A stretch of DNA of 64,000 nucleotides from an uncultured Burkholderiales bacterium (GCA_937927685.1 CALBSC010000098.1:1-64000); one strand, 5' to 3'. Shown: positions 53,485 through 63,610, numbered from the stretch's first letter. Program-made: numbers and translations. Notes: a model not told the origin generated them from the sequence alone.

Positions 53485-54037
53485 GGCCTGGGTGGTGTGG
53501 TTTTTTTCTTTCCTGGTCTGCGGTGCGCATGCCGATGGCCTATCGGAGCAACTCCAAAGCAGCAACCACGTCCTGCTGATGCGCCATGCGCTTGCGCCCG
53601 GTGTTGGCGATCCGCCGGGCTATGTGCTGGAGCGGTGCGATACGCAGCGCATCCTCAACCAGGAAGGTAAAAACCAGGCGACGAGGATTGGCCGTTGGTT
53701 ACGCACCCAAGGCGTGGAGAAGGTCCAGGTTTTCACGAGCCCGTGGTGTCGATGCAAGCAAACCGCTGAGTTGCTGAACTTCGGGCCTGTGACCATCGAG
53801 CCCGCACTGGCTTCATTCTTTGACGAGCCTCAATTGGGTGCTGCCCGCAATACCAGCCTGCAATCGTTCATTGCCCAGATGCTGAAAGTCAAAGGTGATC
53901 GCGCGTTGATTCTGGTCACCCACCATGTCAACATCCAGGCGTTCATGGGGCAAAACATCGGATCGGGGGACATGGTGCTGGCCCGGGTCAACCCGCAAGG
54001 TCAACTGCTGGACTATCGACTGTTTCGCAGTCCTTGA
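53471..54037 (+). CDS. Secreted histidine phosphatase family protein
   Basis: This 188-residue protein has a signal peptide (AWVVWFFSFLVCGAHA) followed by the phosphohistidine motif LLMRHALAPG (RH-x), the second-half Arg in TSPWCRCKQTA and a late catalytic His in ILVTHHVNIQAF. The branch resembles small periplasmic phosphatases rather than phosphoglycerate mutase. GGGAGAGG precedes the ATG, inside the end of the Cho gene. Substrate unknown. Confidence 0.8.
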   Translation: MKLCKAWVVWFFSFLVCGAHADGLSEQLQSSNHVLLMRHALAPGVGDPPGYVLERCDTQRILNQEGKNQATRIGRWLRTQGVEKVQVFTSPWCRCKQTAELLNFGPVTIEPALASFFDEPQLGAARNTSLQSFIAQMLKVKGDRALILVTHHVNIQAFMGQNIGSGDMVLARVNPQGQLLDYRLFRSP

Positions 54038-54046
54038 GACTGCGTG

Positions 54047-54889
54047 TCAGGGGTTGCAGCGGTCACATCGTTCGGGCTTGGCATGTTTGGCCTCGGTTGC
54101 CTCTTCCTGGCTGTAGCCGCACGATGCACAGGACCACCGGACGGATTGGGCGAGTCGGGTCGGATGACCACACCAGAGGCACGGCAGTCCCGGGGTATGC
54201 CCTGATATGGAAAATCCGGGCTGAGCGCAACGCGGGCAATAGGACTGAATTTTTCTGAGCAGGTCGTTGGCGGCCTGTCGAATCATCTGTTGCCGGGTGG
54301 GGTTGCAAAATGCACGCAGATCATGCTCGACGTAGACCCGTTGGTGGCTGGATGCATCCAGGCAGGTCTGGAAGGCTTGTGTCAGGGCTGACCATTGATG
54401 CAGTCCCTTGTGAACTCTCGAATCACGGGGAGGGTCAGGTCTGAGGACGAGGTGGTGATCAGGGAAACCGGCTTCACGCGCGAATATGTCCAGTTCTTCG
54501 ACGCTGTGGACGACCCGTTGCAACTGTCGAGCCGGTCCCTGGGCGATGCCCACCACCTCCAGTTGATACTCATCATCCAGCCAGATCAGCACTTCGATAT
54601 TCCAGGGCATGATGCCGCCAAACGGATCTGCGACGAATGCCCCTTCGCTGGCGATACCCAACGAAACGCCGCTGAGTTCCATACCCAGGCGGGCTTTTCT
54701 GCGTGCGGTGTCAATTTGCCCGTCGATCCGATTCACCTCTGGCGTGAAAGTGCCCAGCAAGTCGGTGTCATACCCGCTGGCCTGAGCAATCCGACATCCC
54801 AGCGCCGGCTCCAGAATGGGTGCGATCAAGGGCACTTTGCCGTGCTGCGTCAGGCACGCCACCGTCTTGCCTTGATAGCGCTGGCTCAT
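54047..54889 (-). CDS. DUF6671-like protein with C-terminal zinc-ribbon cysteines
   Basis: This 280-residue protein starts with the conserved opening of the family (GKTVACLTQHGKVPLIAPILE, GYDTDLLGTFTPEV). It ends in a region with four CxxC pairs (YCPRCAQ, PCLWCGH, SCASCGY, RCDRCNP), suggesting two zinc ribbons. There is no membrane segment. It begins just after the SbtA-like gene stop on the same strand, so the two are coupled. Function is unknown; the pairing with bicarbonate transport is context only. Confidence 0.7.
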   Translation of the reverse strand: MSQRYQGKTVACLTQHGKVPLIAPILEPALGCRIAQASGYDTDLLGTFTPEVNRIDGQIDTARRKARLGMELSGVSLGIASEGAFVADPFGGIMPWNIEVLIWLDDEYQLEVVGIAQGPARQLQRVVHSVEELDIFAREAGFPDHHLVLRPDPPRDSRVHKGLHQWSALTQAFQTCLDASSHQRVYVEHDLRAFCNPTRQQMIRQAANDLLRKIQSYCPRCAQPGFSISGHTPGLPCLWCGHPTRLAQSVRWSCASCGYSQEEATEAKHAKPERCDRCNP

Positions 54890-54892
54890 GGC

Positions 54893-55903
54893 TCAGCCCA
54901 GCAATGTCTGAGCCACACGCAAGTACAACGGAATGCCCAGCAACAGGTTCAAGGGAAAGGTGATGCCCAGCGACAATCCAAAGTACAAGGATGGATTGGC
55001 TTCGGGAATGGCGTAACGCAGCACCGCCGGAACAGCGATGTAGGAGGCACTCGCCGCCAGCACCATCAGCAGGGTGGCGTCTCCCAGGGGAAGCCCCAGC
55101 ACCCAGGCCAGCCCCAGTGCCAGACTGGCGTGTGTCAATGGGCCACCGATGGCGTAGGCGATCAGCCACGGCGATGCCCCTTTGATCTGTGACAAATTGC
55201 GCGATGCCATCAATCCCATGTCCAGCAGGAAGAACGACAGCATGCCTTTGAAGAGGTCACCCGAAAACGGTTGCATGGCCGACTGTCCGGCTTCCCCCGT
55301 CATCAAGCCGATGACCATGGCCCCCAACAGCAGCAGTTGGGCCCCGTCCGTGAAGGATTCGTGCAAGACCTTACCCAGCGGAAAACGGGTCGGGTGAGGT
55401 CCCGCAACGGGGGTCAACGGGCCTGCGGTTGGCACGGCCAACGGGGCATTCGCTGCACGCTGTCTCAGCGAGTTGGCCAGGATCACGGCCATGATGATGG
55501 CCGGTGATTCCATCAGCGCCATCGCCGCGGCCATGTGGCCACCATAGGCAATCTCCTGGTTTTCCAGGAACTGAACGGCCGTGACAAAGGTCACCGCACT
55601 GACCGACCCGTAGGTGGCCGCCACGGCAGCGGCGTCAAAACCGGACAGCAGGTGTCTCAGTATCGCGTAACCCAGCAGCGGGACAGACAAGGCAAGCCCC
55701 ACCGCCGCTGCCAACCCCGTCCCAACCTCCAGCGTCAAGCCCGACTGAGCCAGGGCGAATCCGCCTTTGAGGCCCAATGCCATCAGCAGGTACAAGGACA
55801 GAAAACGGGAAATGGCAGGTGGAATCTCGAGGTTGGATTTGACGGTGCCGGCCAGCACGCCAAAGACAAAAAACAGGATGGCGGGATCAAGCATGTTGTG
55901 CAT
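54893..55903 (-). CDS. sbtA: SbtA-like sodium-dependent bicarbonate transporter
   Basis: This 336-residue polytopic protein shows the two inverted halves of the family: LDPAILFFVFGVLAGTVKSNLEIP with ALGLKGGFALAQSG, and LFKGMLSFFLLDMGLMASRNL in the second half, plus YGSVSAVTFVTAVQFLE. In cyanobacteria SbtA imports HCO3- with Na+. CCAGGAG lies well placed before the ATG at 55903. It is divergent from a LysR regulator of the CbbR kind, which would fit carbon-limitation control. No SbtB-type PII gene is adjacent; the partner on the strand is the DUF6671-like gene. Confidence 0.85.
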   Translation of the reverse strand: MHNMLDPAILFFVFGVLAGTVKSNLEIPPAISRFLSLYLLMALGLKGGFALAQSGLTLEVGTGLAAAVGLALSVPLLGYAILRHLLSGFDAAAVAATYGSVSAVTFVTAVQFLENQEIAYGGHMAAAMALMESPAIIMAVILANSLRQRAANAPLAVPTAGPLTPVAGPHPTRFPLGKVLHESFTDGAQLLLLGAMVIGLMTGEAGQSAMQPFSGDLFKGMLSFFLLDMGLMASRNLSQIKGASPWLIAYAIGGPLTHASLALGLAWVLGLPLGDATLLMVLAASASYIAVPAVLRYAIPEANPSLYFGLSLGITFPLNLLLGIPLYLRVAQTLLG

Positions 55904-55986
55904 GGGGAACTCCTGGCCCGCAGTCTAGGATTTCTATATGTATTTGTAAAATCGATTTTTCAATCAATCACCATAGGGTAAAGTCT

Positions 55987-56877
55987 ATGAATGTGACGTT
56001 TCGTCAATTGCGCCTTTTCCTGGCACTGGCAGACACCGGCAGTGTGAGTGGGGCCGCTCGGGCCTTGCATGTGACGCAACCGACAGCCTCCATGCAACTC
56101 AAGGAGATGGCCTTGGCAGTCGGTCTGCCTCTTTATGAGGTGATTGGCAAGAAAATCTATCTGACGGAGGTTGGACAGGAACTGGCCTCGACGGCGCGGG
56201 CCCTGACGTTGTCGTGGGAGGCGTTTGAGCAAAACGTCGATGCCATCAAGGGATTGTCCCGAGGCAAGCTGCGCATTGCCGTGGTCAGTACCGCCAAGTA
56301 TTTCATGCCGCGTCTGATTGGCAGCTTTTGCAAAAAGCACGCATCCATTGACGTGTCCCTTGAAATCCTGAACCGAGACGGTGTCGTGCACCGTCTGCGC
56401 GAGCGGCGTGACGATCTCTACATCATGTCACAACCTCCCGTTGACATGGATCTGGTGGACGACATCCTGATGCCCAACCCCATCGTGTTGATTGCTCCCC
56501 TGAACGATCCACTGACCAAACGGCGTGACATCCGGCTCAAGGACCTGACCGCTTGCCGCTTCATTCTGCGGGAGCCAGGTTCAGGCACGCGAATGGTGGC
56601 CGATCAATATTTTCAGCAACGCAAATTTTCGCCCGATGTGAGGCTGGAATTGGGCAGCAATGAGGCCGTCAAGGAGTCTGTGGCGGGTGGCCTGGGAATT
56701 GGTGTTATTTCGCGTCACGCCTTGCATGGGATGAACAAGGAGCACGGTGTGAAGGTGGTGGAGGTACAGGGGTTCCCGCTGCCGTCGGCCTGGCATGTTG
56801 TTCATCATGCGGGCCAGAAACTCTCGCCCGTGGCGAGTGCATTCAAACGTCATCTGCATCAGTCGATAGGGGCATGA
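55987..56877 (+). CDS. LysR-type regulator (CbbR/CmpR-like), divergent from sbtA
   Basis: This 296-residue protein has an N-terminal winged helix (RQLRLFLALADTGSVSGAARALHVTQPTAS) and a C-terminal co-inducer domain (GKLRIAVVSTAKYFMPRL, EPGSGTRMVADQYF). It is transcribed away from sbtA; the 83-bp AT-rich interval should contain its T-N11-A binding sites. CbbR/CmpR-like activators respond to carbon status, and the context supports control of bicarbonate uptake. Confidence 0.85.
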   Translation: MNVTFRQLRLFLALADTGSVSGAARALHVTQPTASMQLKEMALAVGLPLYEVIGKKIYLTEVGQELASTARALTLSWEAFEQNVDAIKGLSRGKLRIAVVSTAKYFMPRLIGSFCKKHASIDVSLEILNRDGVVHRLRERRDDLYIMSQPPVDMDLVDDILMPNPIVLIAPLNDPLTKRRDIRLKDLTACRFILREPGSGTRMVADQYFQQRKFSPDVRLELGSNEAVKESVAGGLGIGVISRHALHGMNKEHGVKVVEVQGFPLPSAWHVVHHAGQKLSPVASAFKRHLHQSIGA

Positions 56878-57046
56878 GCGGAATCGATCGCCCCCTAGAT
56901 AATCAGAAAAAACCGAATTCAAACTCAATTTAAATCTGCTTTTTATATATTCTGTGCGTCTCTAAACTTTCTCCGAAGTCGTCCAGGTTGGCTGGACATG
57001 ACGACATTCAATCAACAGACGATGTCTCGTCTTGGAGTCAGGACCC

Positions 57047-58321
57047 ATGAAAAAAGCAACTGTCATGTGGCTGGTGATGGCCAGTGCTGCAACACCGCTG
57101 TGTGCCGTGCAGTCCCATGGCATGGGCAGTGTGGTGCCCGTGGCTCAGGAAGGGGCTGCCGACGTCACGCTGGAGCAACTCACCCAGGTGGTGTTGAAAC
57201 ACAACCATGTGCTCCGTTCGGCCCAGTTTGGCCTGGATGGCGCCAGGGCCGGGGTCAGGACGGCATCGGCGTGGGTGAATCCCAAAGTCGAGTTGCAGCA
57301 AGGTCAGTGGCAACCCGGGGGGGTGAGCCGACAGTCCGTGCGCGGATGGACACTGTCGCAACCGCTTGAGAACCCGGTCAGTCGCAGCGCACGGATTCAG
57401 GCGGCTGAATCGGGTGTGATGGTCAGCGGCCAACAACTGGCTATCGCAAAAAATGATCTGGCTGCACAAGTCAGAACCCGGGCCTATGAGGCCCTTCTGC
57501 ACCAATCCGAGGCAGAAATGGCTGCGGAGACCCTGGCCCTGTTGCAGCAAGTCCGTGATCGGATTCGTGTCCGTGTGGAAACGGGAGAGGCTCCCCGATA
57601 CGAACTGATCAAGGCTGACGCGGAAGTGATTCATGCGCGCGAGCGGCAACAATCGTCTCAGCTCCAGGCCCAACAATCACTTCTGGAAATCAACCGGCTC
57701 GCCGCAGGGCAGTTGCCCGAGCGCTGGAGATTGGCAGCCAATTTCCATGAGGATGTGGAATCGGCGGATCTCCTTCACTTGCAATCGCAGGCGGAGCAGA
57801 ACAATCCTGAATTGATCAGTCTGAAACACGAGCTGGAACGCGCGCAGGCCCATTTGCGTTTTGCCCAGGCAGGTCGCTGGCCCGGACTGGAGCTGCGCTA
57901 CAGCGAGAACCAGGAGCCGGACGTTCGTCAGAGTGCCTGGGGGGTGGTGATGCAACTTCCCTTGCTGGATCAACGCAGGGGACCAGTCTCAGAGGCGCAG
58001 GCTGAAGTGGGCCGAATCCAGGCAAGACTCGATGGGCGACGCAACGAATTGCAGCAACAAGTCGTCCTGGCCTGGCGATCGCTCGACATCGCCCGGTTGC
58101 GTGTCGAGGCCTTGGGTCAGGGAGTCGTTCGGGAGGCTGAGGCGGCATTGCGAGTGGCGCAAGCGGCCTACCGGTTTGGCGAGCGCGGCATTCTGGACGT
58201 GCTGGACGCGCAACGCGTGCTCAGGGGTGTTCGGTCTGATCTGCTACAGGCCCGATACCAACTCCATGCAGCCCGGATCGCCCTGGACCATCTGGCCGGT
58301 CGGTACGCACACACATCATGA
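57047..58321 (+). CDS. czcC: TolC-family outer-membrane efflux protein (CzcC-like)
   Basis: This 424-residue outer-membrane channel has a signal peptide (about residues 1-22) and two homologous helical halves typical of the family: VTLEQLTQVVLKHNHVLRSA, then EQNNPELISLKHELERAQAHL and YRFGERGILDVLDAQRVL. The ATG at 57047 has GGAG at 57034-57037 upstream. The stop overlaps the next gene (ATGA). The czcCBA order indicates a heavy-metal RND pump. Confidence 0.88.
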   Translation: MKKATVMWLVMASAATPLCAVQSHGMGSVVPVAQEGAADVTLEQLTQVVLKHNHVLRSAQFGLDGARAGVRTASAWVNPKVELQQGQWQPGGVSRQSVRGWTLSQPLENPVSRSARIQAAESGVMVSGQQLAIAKNDLAAQVRTRAYEALLHQSEAEMAAETLALLQQVRDRIRVRVETGEAPRYELIKADAEVIHARERQQSSQLQAQQSLLEINRLAAGQLPERWRLAANFHEDVESADLLHLQSQAEQNNPELISLKHELERAQAHLRFAQAGRWPGLELRYSENQEPDVRQSAWGVVMQLPLLDQRRGPVSEAQAEVGRIQARLDGRRNELQQQVVLAWRSLDIARLRVEALGQGVVREAEAALRVAQAAYRFGERGILDVLDAQRVLRGVRSDLLQARYQLHAARIALDHLAGRYAHTS

Positions 58322-59517
58322 ATCGCTGTCAGCAAGGAAATCGCATGCTTCCCCATCTGTCTTCATCGGCTGGTATTGGCCCTGCCCTGACCGTTGTGGC
58401 CTTGGCGCTGCTGGTGAGTGCTTGCAACCCGCCTTCATCGACCCCTTTGCCCAGTGCGTCGCTGCCTCCAGCGGATCCCTCGCTCGTGCAGGTCGGCCCC
58501 GAGATGGCCCAGCGCTTCCAGTGGGAGCCCGTGATGATGACCGATATCGTGGAGTATCAAAATGTGCCGGGTCGTATTGAGGCCAACGACCGCATGGTGA
58601 ACAGGATCGGTGCAGCCGTGACCGGTCGCGTGACGGAGGTGATGGTGGACGTCGGGGATCGCATTGTGGCCGGTCAGCCTTTGGCTTCCATCGCCAGTCC
58701 GGAACTTTCTCAGACGCAGATGGCTTATTTGCTAGCCTACTCCAGCGCATCGTTGGCTGAACGCGCGCTGGAAAGGGCCAAGCTGCTGTTTCAGGCCGAC
58801 GTCATCGGAGCCGCTGAACTGCAGCGCCGCGAATCAGAGCTGGCGGTGGCGCGGGCCGAGTCAAGAGCCTTGAGCGATCAACTGCGTCTGATGGGACTGT
58901 CTGCGCAGGGCCTCACACGCCTGAAAGAGCAGGGCACTCTGCAACCCGTCGGCCAAGTGATGGCGTCGCAGTCGGGTATTGTCATTGAGCGGAAAATCAG
59001 CAGCGGTCAAGTTGCGCAGCCAGGGGACCCGCTCTTCACCGTTGCCGATCTGAGCAATGTCTGGGTGGTGGGCGCATTGCCCGAGCAAACAGCCCGGGCT
59101 GTCCAGGTCGGTCAGGGTGTTGATATCGAGGTTCCGGCGCTGGATGGACGCAAGATCACGGGAAAAATCGTTTATGTGGGTGATACGGTGTCACCCGAGA
59201 CACGTACCGTGACCATTCGAACCCAGGTGGACAACTCGCGACGGGACATGAAGCCACAGATGCTGGCGAACATGCGTATTCGGGGTGAGGTACGTCGCCA
59301 GTTGGTCGTTCCACAAGAAAGCGTGATCAGAGAGAACGATCAGGACCACGTGTATGTGCGGGTCGACCAGGGGACATTCCGCCTGATCCAGGTTCAGCTT
59401 GGCCACGCGCTCAACGATGTGCGCCCGGTCGTCAAAGGACTTCAGGAGAACGACCAGGTGGTCACGCACGGTGCATTTCATCTTCATCATGAGCGCAAAC
59501 GCGCAGAAGTGCAGTAA
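58318..59517 (+). CDS. czcB: RND efflux periplasmic adaptor (CzcB-like), probable lipoprotein
   Basis: This 399-residue membrane-fusion protein contains the lipobox LLVSAC after the signal segment and the lipoyl/barrel motifs RIGAAVTGRVTEVMVDVGDRI, SGIVIERKISSGQVAQPGDPLF and VGDTVSPETRTVTIRTQVDN. The ATG at 58318 overlaps the czcC stop; a second ATG at 58345 gives a shorter, more typical lipoprotein signal. It bridges the pump and the outer-membrane channel. Confidence 0.9.
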   Translation: MNRCQQGNRMLPHLSSSAGIGPALTVVALALLVSACNPPSSTPLPSASLPPADPSLVQVGPEMAQRFQWEPVMMTDIVEYQNVPGRIEANDRMVNRIGAAVTGRVTEVMVDVGDRIVAGQPLASIASPELSQTQMAYLLAYSSASLAERALERAKLLFQADVIGAAELQRRESELAVARAESRALSDQLRLMGLSAQGLTRLKEQGTLQPVGQVMASQSGIVIERKISSGQVAQPGDPLFTVADLSNVWVVGALPEQTARAVQVGQGVDIEVPALDGRKITGKIVYVGDTVSPETRTVTIRTQVDNSRRDMKPQMLANMRIRGEVRRQLVVPQESVIRENDQDHVYVRVDQGTFRLIQVQLGHALNDVRPVVKGLQENDQVVTHGAFHLHHERKRAEVQ

Positions 59518-59529
59518 AGGGCGAAGACC

Positions 59530-62500
59530 ATGCTCAAGTCCATGATCCATGCAGCGTTGACCCAGCGTATGCTGGTGCTGGTGCTGGCGTTTGTCTTGCT
59601 GGGGTTTGGTGCGCGCGCTGCGCTGCGCTTGTCAGTCGATGCGTTCCCGGATGTCACCAACACACAGGTTCAGGTGGCCACGGAGGTACCAGGACGCTCC
59701 CCCGAGGAGGTCGAACGGTTTGTGACCGTTCCTTTGGAAGTGGCAATGACGGGATTGCCTGGCCTGAGTGAAATGCGTGCCATCAACCGTGCGGGACTGT
59801 CGTTGATTACGCTGGTTTTCACGGAAAAGACCGATGTTTATTTCGCCCGCCAACTGGTCATGGAGCGCTTGCTGGAGGTCGGACCAAAAATGCCCACAGG
59901 GGTGGTTCCTGTGCTGGGGCCGGTGACCACAGGCCTGGGGGAGGTGTACCAGTACACCCTGGTGCATCCTCATGATGGAAACCGTACCTTGTCCTCAGAG
60001 GAGTTGATGGAACGGCGGATGGTGCAGGATTGGGTCGTACGCCCATTGTTGCGGTCCATTCCCGGCGTCGCTGAAATCAATTCGATGGGCGGTCTTGAAA
60101 AGCAGTTCCAGGTGCTCGTGAACCCGGACCGGCTCCGTCATTACCGCTTGACGCTACGAAATGTTCAGGATTCGATCGAGCGAAACAATGCCAATTCGGG
60201 CGGCGGTACCCTGCGCTCATCCGCAGAGCAATACTTGATTCGGGGTGTCGGTCTAATCCGCACGGCCCAGGACATTGAAAACATCATTCTCAAAGAAACT
60301 GCAGGCGTTCCGGTATTTGTCCGCGATGTGGCCCAGGTCCAGATTGGAGCCGGGGTGAGGCAAGGCGCCGTGGTGAAAAACGGGGAGACCGAGGCGGTTG
60401 CCGGCATCGTCATGATGCTGCGCGGGGGCAATGCCAAGGAGGTGGTCAACCGCGTCAAGACCAAGGTGGAGGAAATCAACCAGAAAGGTCTGCTACCCAA
60501 TGGCTTACAAATCGAGCCCTTTTACGACCGGACCGAGTTGGTGGATTCCGCCTTGGGCATGGTGACCAAAGTCCTGCTGGAGGGAATCGTCCTGATTGTC
60601 ATCATCCTGTTTGTGTTTCTGGGTGACGTGCGCTCGAGTCTGGTGGTCGCGGCCACCATCGTGCTGACACCGCTCATCACGTTCATCATGATGAACCGCT
60701 TGGGCCTGTCTGCCAACCTGATGTCGTTGGGCGGGCTGGCGATTGCGATCGGACTGATGGTCGATGGCACGGTCGTGGTGGTCGAGAACGTCTTTCACAA
60801 ACTGGGGCAAACCGATGCGTCCCGCCAGTCGAGACTGCAGACCATCCTGGAAGCCACGTCCGAGATTGCCAAACCGACGGTCTACGGTATTTCCATCATC
60901 ATTCTGGTTTTCCTGCCCCTGATGATGCTCTCAGGCATGGAGGGAAAAATGTTCGCCCCGCTGGCCCTGACCATTGCCATCGCGCTGGCGGTATCCCTGG
61001 TGGTGTCGTTGTTCTTATCTCCGGTCCTGTGCAGCTACGTTCTTCGTGGCGGCAGCGATCACGACACCAGACCCATTGCATTTCTCAAAACGCATTACCT
61101 TCGGCTTTTACAGTCGGCATTGCAAGCCGAGAAAAAAACCATCGCAGCGGCGGTGGCGATGTTCCTGGCTTCCATGGCGCTGTTCCCGTTGCTGGGCAAA
61201 AGCTTCATCCCGACCATGAAGGAGGGCTCCATCGTTCCCCAGATCCTGAGGGTTCCCAGCATTTCCCTGGAGGAGTCGCTTCTGGTGGAGCAAGAGGCGA
61301 TGAAACTGGTTGCCCAAGTCCCCGGTGTCAAAGCGGTGATCTCCAAGCTCGGTCGCGGCGAATCGCCTGCCGATGCTGCCGGCCCCAACGAGTCCGATCC
61401 CATTGTGGTGATCGATCAGGACGCCGACCGGACGCAGACCCAGATCGAGGCTGATATCCGTCGCGTGCTTTCGGTGCTGCCAGGCATTCAAGTCGTGATG
61501 AATCAACCCATTGCCCAAAGAGTCGACGAGATGGTGACCGGGGTGAGGTCGCAATTGGCCATCAAGCTCTTTGGCGACGATTTGGACCAACTCAAACGGA
61601 TCTCTGAAGAATTGGCCCGTATCGTGAAATCCGTGCCAGGTGCCATTGATATCCGGGTGGAGCGCTTGTCGGGGCAGCAAACGCTCACGATCGATATTGA
61701 CCGGCAGGCGATTGCCCGGTACGGCATCAATGTGTCGGACATCAATGAATTGATCGAAACGGCGTTCGGTGGCACTGAAGTCGGGCAAGTGTATGAAGGC
61801 CAGCGCCGGTTTGGTATTGTGGTTCGCTACCCGGCGGAGCATCGCAACTCGCTTGAAACCATTCGACGCAGCACATTGCGAAGCTCGGACGGGACCTTGG
61901 TGCCCTTGTCCGCGGTGGCTCGCATTGATTTGCTGGATAGCCCGCCGACCATCAGTCGGGAATCGGGCCAGCGGCGGGTCGTGGTGGGCGCCAACGTGCT
62001 GGGGCGTGATCTGGGGGGCTTTGTCCAGGAAGTGCAAACGCGCGTGAGCACCGACCTGAAACTGCCCGAGGGATATTCCTTGTCCTGGGGCGGACAATTC
62101 GAAAACATGCAGCGGGCCATGGATACGCTGATGGTGATCATTCCCTTGACGGTGGTGGCGATCTTTTTCCTGCTGTTCATGCTGTTCAACTCCTTGCGCC
62201 TGGCCTCTTTGATCATCCTCGTGCTGCCGTTGGCATCGATAGGTGGGGTGGTGGGCCTGTTCGTGACCGGTGAATATCTCAGTGTTCCGGCCTCGGTTGG
62301 GTTCATCGCCCTGTGGGGGATTGCCGTTCTGAACGGGGTGGTGCTGGTAAGCTGTATCAGAAAGCTTCGAGAAGAGGGTCTGCAAGTCGCCCATGCTGTC
62401 CGCGAAGGATGTGTCCAGCGCTTCAGACCCGTCATGATGACGGCGACGGTGGCCCTGTTGGGGCTGGTACCCTTCTTGTTTGCACAAGGGCCGGGCTCGG

Positions 62501-62619
62501 AGGTTCAACGCCCCTTGGCCGTTGTGGTGATCGGGGGACTGATCACCTCCACGCTGCTGACGCTGGTGGTGGTACCCGTCTTGTACCGGTGGTTTGATGA
62601 GGATCCTGAAGCAACCTGA
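59530..62619 (+). CDS. czcA: Heavy-metal RND efflux pump, CzcA/HME type
   Basis: This 1029-residue, 12-helix inner-membrane pump has the opening VDAFPDVTNTQVQVATEVPG and ETYD-type early block found in HME-RND proteins. The proton-relay helix reads IGLMVDGTVVVVENVFHKL (Asp and Glu in TM4). The second-half repeat has PLASIGGVVGLFVTGEYLSVPASVGFIALWGIAVLNGVVLVSC, where a Gly-x-x-x-Asn replaces the usual acidic motif. Metals of the Co/Zn/Cd kind are expected from the family. It is the last pump gene of the operon; an NhaR-like regulator follows 14 bp later. Confidence 0.92.
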   Translation: MLKSMIHAALTQRMLVLVLAFVLLGFGARAALRLSVDAFPDVTNTQVQVATEVPGRSPEEVERFVTVPLEVAMTGLPGLSEMRAINRAGLSLITLVFTEKTDVYFARQLVMERLLEVGPKMPTGVVPVLGPVTTGLGEVYQYTLVHPHDGNRTLSSEELMERRMVQDWVVRPLLRSIPGVAEINSMGGLEKQFQVLVNPDRLRHYRLTLRNVQDSIERNNANSGGGTLRSSAEQYLIRGVGLIRTAQDIENIILKETAGVPVFVRDVAQVQIGAGVRQGAVVKNGETEAVAGIVMMLRGGNAKEVVNRVKTKVEEINQKGLLPNGLQIEPFYDRTELVDSALGMVTKVLLEGIVLIVIILFVFLGDVRSSLVVAATIVLTPLITFIMMNRLGLSANLMSLGGLAIAIGLMVDGTVVVVENVFHKLGQTDASRQSRLQTILEATSEIAKPTVYGISIIILVFLPLMMLSGMEGKMFAPLALTIAIALAVSLVVSLFLSPVLCSYVLRGGSDHDTRPIAFLKTHYLRLLQSALQAEKKTIAAAVAMFLASMALFPLLGKSFIPTMKEGSIVPQILRVPSISLEESLLVEQEAMKLVAQVPGVKAVISKLGRGESPADAAGPNESDPIVVIDQDADRTQTQIEADIRRVLSVLPGIQVVMNQPIAQRVDEMVTGVRSQLAIKLFGDDLDQLKRISEELARIVKSVPGAIDIRVERLSGQQTLTIDIDRQAIARYGINVSDINELIETAFGGTEVGQVYEGQRRFGIVVRYPAEHRNSLETIRRSTLRSSDGTLVPLSAVARIDLLDSPPTISRESGQRRVVVGANVLGRDLGGFVQEVQTRVSTDLKLPEGYSLSWGGQFENMQRAMDTLMVIIPLTVVAIFFLLFMLFNSLRLASLIILVLPLASIGGVVGLFVTGEYLSVPASVGFIALWGIAVLNGVVLVSCIRKLREEGLQVAHAVREGCVQRFRPVMMTATVALLGLVPFLFAQGPGSEVQRPLAVVVIGGLITSTLLTLVVVPVLYRWFDEDPEAT

Positions 62620-62633
62620 CCTGGACGAGTGAC

Positions 62634-63512
62634 ATGCACAATTTGAATTATCGACATCTGTATTATTTTTGGGTTGTCGCCAAGGAAGGCAGCATGGCAC
62701 GCGCAGCCCAGCGGTTGGATATGGCGATTCAAACCATCAGTGTGCAAGTGCGTGAGTTGGAAAAATCGCTCGGACATCAGCTGTTCAGACCGGATGGACG
62801 CGGCTTGCGATTGACCGATGCAGGACAAGCCGCCTATGAACGGGCCGATGAAATTTTCCAGATCGGACAAAAAATTCCCGGGGAAGTGGCCTTCGCAGCC
62901 ACTGGACCTGCCGTCAGGTTGTCCATTGGCTTGTCCGACGGCTTGTCCAAACTGGCCGCACACACGCTCCTCGATCCTGTGCTGAACACCCCGGGTTTGC
63001 GTCTGATTTGCCATGAAGGTGAATTCGAACAACTCATGGCTGAACTGGCTTTGCATCACCTGGATCTGGTTCTGGCGGGTCAAAGTGCCCCGCCCAACCC
63101 GAACCTCAGGCTCTCCAGCCGCTTGCTGATGTCCTCCGAGGTCTATTGGTATGGTCCGGCCCAGTGGGTGACCAGCAAGGCGCGCAAGCAATTTCCCGAG
63201 TGCCTCAACGAACTCCCGGTGCTGATCCCGACGCGGCACTCACCGGTTCGTGCTGCACTGGACCGGTGGATGAATGCTCATGCCTTGACCCCCCATGTGG
63301 TGGGCGAGTTCGAGGACAGCGCGTTGATGACTTTGTTTGCCGGGCGTGGAATGGGGGTGTTTCCTATCAGTGGCCTGGGCGCGCAGGACTTGTCACTGAT
63401 GCCCGGCATGCAGGCCCTGGGTCAAACCGATGTGATGGAGGACATCTATGTCATTCATTCCCACCGTGGGCGGCATCACCCGCTGGTACAAAAAATCTTG
63501 CAGGAAGCGTGA
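62634..63512 (+). CDS. nhaR: LysR-type transcriptional activator, NhaR-like
   Basis: This 292-residue protein has an NhaR-type N-terminus (LNYRHLYYFWVVAKEGSMARAA, TISVQVRELEKSLGHQLF). The C-terminal domain includes VRLSIGLSDGLSKL and SALMTLFAGRGMGVFP. NhaR activates Na+/H+ antiporter genes in response to Na+; nhaD lies 12 kb upstream. Its immediate neighbour, the metal pump operon, could also be its target, so the target is not fixed. Confidence 0.88.
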   Translation: MHNLNYRHLYYFWVVAKEGSMARAAQRLDMAIQTISVQVRELEKSLGHQLFRPDGRGLRLTDAGQAAYERADEIFQIGQKIPGEVAFAATGPAVRLSIGLSDGLSKLAAHTLLDPVLNTPGLRLICHEGEFEQLMAELALHHLDLVLAGQSAPPNPNLRLSSRLLMSSEVYWYGPAQWVTSKARKQFPECLNELPVLIPTRHSPVRAALDRWMNAHALTPHVVGEFEDSALMTLFAGRGMGVFPISGLGAQDLSLMPGMQALGQTDVMEDIYVIHSHRGRHHPLVQKILQEA

Positions 63513-63610
63513 CTGGGAGTTCGGTAAATCCGAAGTCATAGTCTCGCAATCCCTACGCAAATCGCTGAATGTCCTATTGCACCCCCGTCGTGGTTCTTAT
63601 AAATTGAGGG

